The position numbers and the translations under genes were made by a program. From NCBI GenBank assembly GCA_012840625.1, contig DUSB01000020.1, forward strand, positions 1 through 8,827: a DNA stretch of 8,827 nt, given 5' to 3'. The number at the start of each line of letters is the position of its first letter. Position 1 is the stretch's first letter. The notes under the pieces were generated by a model, which saw only the letters and a program-made list of their open reading frames with translations, made no database searches and was not told where the DNA came from. Origin of the DNA: Syntrophomonadaceae bacterium (GTDB lineage: Bacteria; Bacillota; Syntrophomonadia; Syntrophomonadales; Syntrophomonadaceae). Shown here one piece after another: positions 6,394-8,827 of this stretch.

Positions 6394-6522
6394 GACACTG
6401 ATAACACTGATTTATTGGATTTACACTGACCTTTTTTGGTATTAGGCTAAGATCATTTATCGAAATTATGCTTCCCTGGTTATTCAAGTAGATTTATATC
6501 TAGATCCTTTTTAGACGCTGAT
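6394..6522. repeat. Palindromic element copy 4, upstream of flgK
   Basis: The left arm at 6394-6430 (GACACTGATAACACTGATTT onward) shows the uninterrupted form of the arm, without the 47-bp insert. The middle, about 6440-6490, resembles the tail of copy 1 (shared ATTATGCTT context). It ends at GACGCTGAT (6514-6522), not at the ATCTGTGTC arm of copies 2 and 3, so its right side is divergent or different. A small hairpin CCGCT/AGCGG (6523-6535) follows immediately. The flgN-flgK spacer (6347-6588) holds nothing else recognisable. Confidence 0.75.
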
Positions 6523-6588
6523 CCGCTATGAGCGGTGCTGAATTTTAAATCTTTATTATTCATAAATGCGTTAGTTGCTATCTATTCC

Positions 6589-7095
6589 CTAGGCTTTTTT
6601 ATCTATAATGCGGATGTTTTTGCCGGCTTCTTCAGTGGTGCCTTGCTCGGAATAGACGCCAGTGCTGTCCTCTGGATTGAGAAGATAATACATTTCATCT
6701 ATATAATGTAATGATTGTTTCAGCAGTTCACTGTTTTCCCGGGTCTGCTCCTGCAGGCGGCTGAGCGAACTCTGCAGGCGATCCAATTCTTTTTCCAGCA
6801 CCGGAACCAGGGCAGGAAAATGTTCACCCGTCCACTGCAGCAAAAAGCTGGCGGTGATTTCTTTCACCGGTATGTTCAAGCGGGCAGCCATGTCCTGCTG
6901 CAGAGTAAAACGAGCTGCTTCCAATCGTTCCAGCCTGGAAAGCAGACTGTTCTCCTGACGTAAACATTGATCTAATTCTTCTACCTGCCCAACAATGATG
7001 GAATGCCTTTTTTCTTCAGCCACTTGAATTAGCTGTTGCAGAATATCATTCTGTTGGGCAAGATAATCAGTTAAAGCTTGAATCTTTGTCTGCAA
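6589..7095 (-). CDS. flgN: FlgN-type export chaperone for FlgK/FlgL
   Basis: FlgN-family proteins are cytoplasmic helical chaperones that bind the C-termini of FlgK and FlgL and deliver them to the flagellar export gate. The 168-residue product is almost entirely helical, with heptad-rich stretches at about 1-70 and 98-140. It carries the family motif NSELLKQSLHYIDEMYYLL (about 121-139) and ends in the common IRIIDKKA tail. It lies directly before flgK and flgL, as yvyG does in B. subtilis. The start appears to be a TTG at 7095 with AGGGAG a few bases upstream; no in-frame ATG or GTG nearby is better. The 102-bp gap to flgM is longer than usual for this operon and holds only a weak GCTTT/AAAGC dyad (7124-7137). 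Confidence 0.88.
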   Translation of the reverse strand: MQTKIQALTDYLAQQNDILQQLIQVAEEKRHSIIVGQVEELDQCLRQENSLLSRLERLEAARFTLQQDMAARLNIPVKEITASFLLQWTGEHFPALVPVLEKELDRLQSSLSRLQEQTRENSELLKQSLHYIDEMYYLLNPEDSTGVYSEQGTTEEAGKNIRIIDKKA

Positions 7096-7197
7096 TGTTC
7101 TCCCTACTCTCTGTTTGCATACAGCTTTGCTGAAAGCATCCCGCGCTGCTTGTAGAGGCGGACTCCGGCATGGTGCCCAGCGATCCTTATTGGGTGG

Positions 7198-7503
7198 CTA
7201 CACCAGATAATCGATAATGGCGCGGGCAATCATTTTCTCCGCCACTTCTTCTGATTTCACTTCGTAGCTGCCGGTGGAAATCTGCTCTTTTAAGCTTTCC
7301 ACCCGTTCAGTACGGATATCAGGGGTCTGCTGAATTGCCTGCAGGGCTTTTTGTTTGACCCTGCTGTCCTGAGAAATGGCCAGACTATCCCGGGCAGATG
7401 AAGCGGGCTTGGTCTCCTTCATCTGTTCTACTTTCTTCAAGTCACTTTGATAAATTTTAAGCAGGTTCTGCACCTGACTGCGAGAGATAATCATCTCTAT
7501 CAC
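7198..7503 (-). CDS. flgM: Anti-sigma-28 factor FlgM
   Basis: FlgM binds and inhibits the flagellar sigma factor (SigD/FliA) until the hook-basal body is finished. The C-terminal half has the sigma-binding pattern of the family: RVESLKEQISTGSYEVKSEE, then VAEKMIARAIIDYLV (about 67-101). The N-terminal half is polar and probably disordered, as expected. The start is uncertain: GTG at 7503 gives 101 residues with AAGGAGG only 4 bases upstream, while ATG at 7494 (MIISRSQVQNLL) gives 98 residues, 13 bases from that site, and looks more like the N-termini I recall from clostridial homologues. The position between a YvyF-like gene and flgN matches B. subtilis. Confidence 0.93.
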   Translation of the reverse strand: MIEMIISRSQVQNLLKIYQSDLKKVEQMKETKPASSARDSLAISQDSRVKQKALQAIQQTPDIRTERVESLKEQISTGSYEVKSEEVAEKMIARAIIDYLV

Positions 7504-7507
7504 CTAA

Positions 7508-7514
7508 CCTCCTT
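7508..7514 (-). promoter_or_regulatory. flgM ribosome binding site, two possible starts
   Basis: AAGGAGG is a near-perfect anti-16S match. It stands 4 bases from GTG 7503 (tight) and 13 from ATG 7494 (long), so the spacing does not settle the start. Confidence 0.7.
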
Positions 7515-7551
7515 GAGGTTTAATATTTAATTTTTCTCCTACTATACTATT

Positions 7552-7606
7552 TCGCAAAAAAAAAGAAGATACTTAATAGTTATCAAGCACTTCTTTCATT
7601 TTTTTA
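7552..7606 (-). terminator. Candidate AT-rich terminator/attenuator between yvyF-like gene and flgM
   Basis: On the minus strand AAAGAAG (7590-7596) pairs with CTTCTTT (7562-7568), with an inner CTT/AAG pair across a 10-base loop, then a run of T (complement of 7556-7564). On the plus strand the same hairpin is followed by TTTCATTTTTTT (from 7594), so it could act both ways. The stem is AT-rich and interrupted. If it works, flgM needs a promoter of its own in 7504-7552. Confidence 0.35.
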
Positions 7607-7646
7607 TTCATTTTAGGGCTAAAGTCCTATGCCGGGGCGCTTTTTT

Positions 7647-8075
7647 CTAGAGCTGTGGTTTATTATCGGAACGTATATACATTTTTTCCCGGGTACGGGG
7701 GGCTGGCTCTTCAGGCTCGGGTTCCCGTTTTTTGCTACCCCTTACCACGCTCCGTAATTCGGCGTCCATGGCTTTAAGGCAGTCTTCACAATATGTGCCA
7801 GCACTGATTTTTTTACCGCAGCGCTCACATTCCAGTAATTGTTTCAGTCCACGGGCTTCAAGACGACCATCCCGTAAGAACTGCAAAATCTTTTCTTCTT
7901 CAACACCGGTCTCGTCAGAAACTTCAAAAATACTGGCTCCGGGATGGTCCCGCACATAACGGCGCACCACCATATATTCATCTTCCTCAGCGCGAAGACA
8001 GCGCTGACAAAGATTGCGTCCTGAATAAGCAAAAAGCCTGCCACACTGCGGGCAATTTCGTAAGTTTGCATTCAT
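7647..8075 (-). CDS. Zinc-ribbon flagellar operon protein (YvyF / TIGR03826 type)
   Basis: The 142-residue product starts MNANLRNCPQCGRLF and has two cysteine quartets: C8/C11/C23/C26 and C83/C86/C96/C99, each likely to bind one zinc. Between them, about residues 45-75 (SIFEVSDETGVEEEKILQFL then RDGRLE) resemble a MerR-like helix-turn-helix. The tail (115-142) is charged and proline-rich. This layout and the position just before flgM match B. subtilis yvyF, whose exact role I cannot state with certainty; regulation of the flagellar operon is often suggested. The ATG at 8075 is preferred over the TTG at 8090, because that TTG is part of the ribosome binding site (GGGGAGGG, 8081-8088). Confidence 0.9.
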   Translation of the reverse strand: MNANLRNCPQCGRLFAYSGRNLCQRCLRAEEDEYMVVRRYVRDHPGASIFEVSDETGVEEEKILQFLRDGRLEARGLKQLLECERCGKKISAGTYCEDCLKAMDAELRSVVRGSKKREPEPEEPAPRTREKMYIRSDNKPQL

Positions 8076-8080
8076 GCTAT

Positions 8081-8088
8081 CCCTCCCC
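8081..8088 (-). promoter_or_regulatory. Ribosome binding site deciding the yvyF-like start
   Basis: GGGGAGGG sits 5 bases before the ATG at 8075. The alternative TTG codon at 8090 overlaps it and therefore cannot be its start. Confidence 0.75.
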
Positions 8089-8122
8089 AATCCCTGTGTG
8101 GTTGATGAACAAGTAGTCCTGA

Positions 8123-8151
8123 ATCATAATGTCACTCCCATTTTACCACAA
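8123..8151 (-). promoter_or_regulatory. Candidate sigma-A promoter for the flagellar block
   Basis: On the minus strand TTGTGG (8146-8151) and TATGAT (8123-8128) are separated by 17 bases. The -10 matches consensus at 5 of 6 positions, but the -35 at only 3 of 6. The site lies in the only sizeable gap between comFC and the yvyF-like gene, just after a possible comFC terminator, where a promoter would be expected. Confidence 0.4.
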
Positions 8152-8187
8152 GGATTAAATTTCTGGAAAAAATCATTGGATAAAGCA

Positions 8188-8219
8188 GAAAAGCAAGCGG
8201 GGAAAATTAAAATCCCCGC
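8188..8219 (-). terminator. Possible terminator overlapping the comFC stop
   Basis: GCGGGGA (8213-8219 on the minus strand) pairs with TCCCCGC (8197-8203) across a 9-base AT loop that contains the comFC TAA. The following minus-strand sequence, TTGCTTTTCTGC, is only moderately T-rich. The stem is strong (7 bp, mostly GC), but the tail makes the call uncertain. Confidence 0.45.
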
Positions 8220-8827
8220 CCGGTAGCCCAGGTAATAATGTTGACTTTTTCGGCACCGGCTCCCAGCAGAACCCGGGTACATTCCCTGCCGGTTGATCCG
8301 GTAGTATATACATCGTCCACCAGCAGGACCTTCTTACCGTAAACAAGGCGCGAATTGCGAATCTCAAAGGCACAGAGCAGATTTTTTTCCCGTTCTTCCC
8401 GGGTTAACTCTTTCTGGGCCGGTGTTTCTTTGATGCGGTACATGGCGTGAGGACGCATAGGAATTTTAAGTTCTTTACTGAGCTGGCGAGCTAGGAGTTC
8501 ACTCTGGTTAAAGCCGCGCTGCCGTTTACTGCCCCTGGAAATGGGCACCGGCACAATAACATCAATGGGCCAGAAGGCCGGTTCTTCTTTTACTACTTTG
8601 GTCATCATATGCCCCATCGGCACTGCTAGGCTTTTACGGCCTAAAAATTTCAGCACTTTGGTGGCAATGCGAAACCCTTCTTCATAGGGCCCTACCGCCC
8701 GGGCAATTTCAAAGGCCGGGGGGCGCTGTTGACAATCACCGCATAGAGTTTCTCCCTCTTCAATATACTTGCCGCATTTCATACAGATGGGGGAGGCATT
8801 GCTTAATTCATGCATTCTGGCCACACA
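8207..8827 (-). CDS. comFC: ComFC/GntX-family phosphoribosyltransferase-like protein, 5' end outside window
   Basis: ComFC-type proteins carry an N-terminal zinc finger and a type I phosphoribosyltransferase domain and are needed for natural transformation in several bacteria. About 206 residues are visible. A zinc-binding segment (ICMKCGKYIEEGETLCGDC) is followed by the family linker RPPAFEIARAVGPYEEGFR. Next come VPVPISRGSKRQRGFNQSEL and the PRPP-binding loop VLLVDDVYTTGST. The frame stays open through the window edge (codon 8825-8827 is Cys) and relatives have about 30 more N-terminal residues, so the GTG at 8824 is probably not the start. In B. subtilis comFC likewise precedes yvyF-flgM. 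Confidence 0.92.
   Translation of the reverse strand, partial: CVARMHELSNASPICMKCGKYIEEGETLCGDCQQRPPAFEIARAVGPYEEGFRIATKVLKFLGRKSLAVPMGHMMTKVVKEEPAFWPIDVIVPVPISRGSKRQRGFNQSELLARQLSKELKIPMRPHAMYRIKETPAQKELTREEREKNLLCAFEIRNSRLVYGKKVLLVDDVYTTGSTGRECTRVLLGAGAEKVNIITWATGRGF

Noticed and set aside
6347..6487. Upstream extension of flgK by 47 codons
   Set aside because: It is encoded by palindromic element copy 4, has no family similarity and is preceded by no ribosome binding site. The conserved FlgK N-terminus begins at 6346.
7172..7197. SigD-like TAAG...GCCGGAGT upstream of flgN
   Set aside because: The spacing is 16 and only the GCCG core matches. Chance occurrence is likely.
7541..7580. Possible SigD- or SigA-type promoter for flgM (TATAGT, or TAAG with GCGAAATA)
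   Set aside because: TATAGT lacks any -35 at proper spacing, and the SigD-like half-sites match poorly with a 16-base gap.
7611..7646. Cyclic-di-GMP riboswitch upstream of flgM
   Set aside because: I looked for the conserved GEMM core on both strands and did not find it. Only a simple dyad is present.

Overview
The window is the late-flagellar gene block of a Gram-positive (Firmicutes/Clostridia) bacterium, with every gene on the minus strand. Transcription runs from high to low coordinates: comFC (5' end cut by the window edge) - a zinc-ribbon flagellar protein of the YvyF/TIGR03826 type - flgM - flgN - flgK - flgL - a YviE-like DUF6470 protein - fliW - csrA - fliD. This is the Bacillus subtilis order (comF-yvyF-flgM-yvyG-flgK-flgL-yviE-fliW-csrA-hag-flaG-fliD), except that flagellin (hag) and flaG are absent between csrA and fliD. 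Strong AGGAGG-type ribosome binding sites, intermediate base composition and the FliW-CsrA pair fit a motile clostridium. A Syntrophomonas-like organism is my guess, at low confidence for genus.

How the genes work together: FlgM holds the flagellar sigma factor until the hook-basal body is complete. FlgN chaperones the hook-filament junction proteins FlgK and FlgL for export. FliD caps the filament. CsrA represses translation of target mRNAs (classically flagellin), and FliW relieves this by binding CsrA when it is not held by unexported flagellin. The role of the YviE-like protein is unknown.

The unusual part is between the genes. Several spacers carry copies of an imperfect palindromic element whose left arm begins GACACTGATAACAC and whose right arm ends ATCTGTGTCTAT. 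Copies lie at about 2504-2670, 2672-2780, 3380-3532 and 6394-6522, with a possible remnant at 1694-1777. Two copies carry the same 47-bp insert at the same point of the left arm, and both end only 3-6 bases upstream of a Shine-Dalgarno sequence (for fliW and the DUF6470 gene). They also create spurious in-frame or near-frame start codons. The true starts of flgK, the DUF6470 gene, csrA and the YvyF-like gene are therefore shorter than the longest open frames.

The left edge (1-186) is a non-coding spacer downstream of fliD, with a 32-bp tandem repeat and a GC-rich hairpin that probably terminates the fliD transcript. The only spacer over 300 bases (2484-2799) is filled by two of the palindromic elements. 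I see no RNA genes, CRISPR array, insertion sequence or plus-strand gene.
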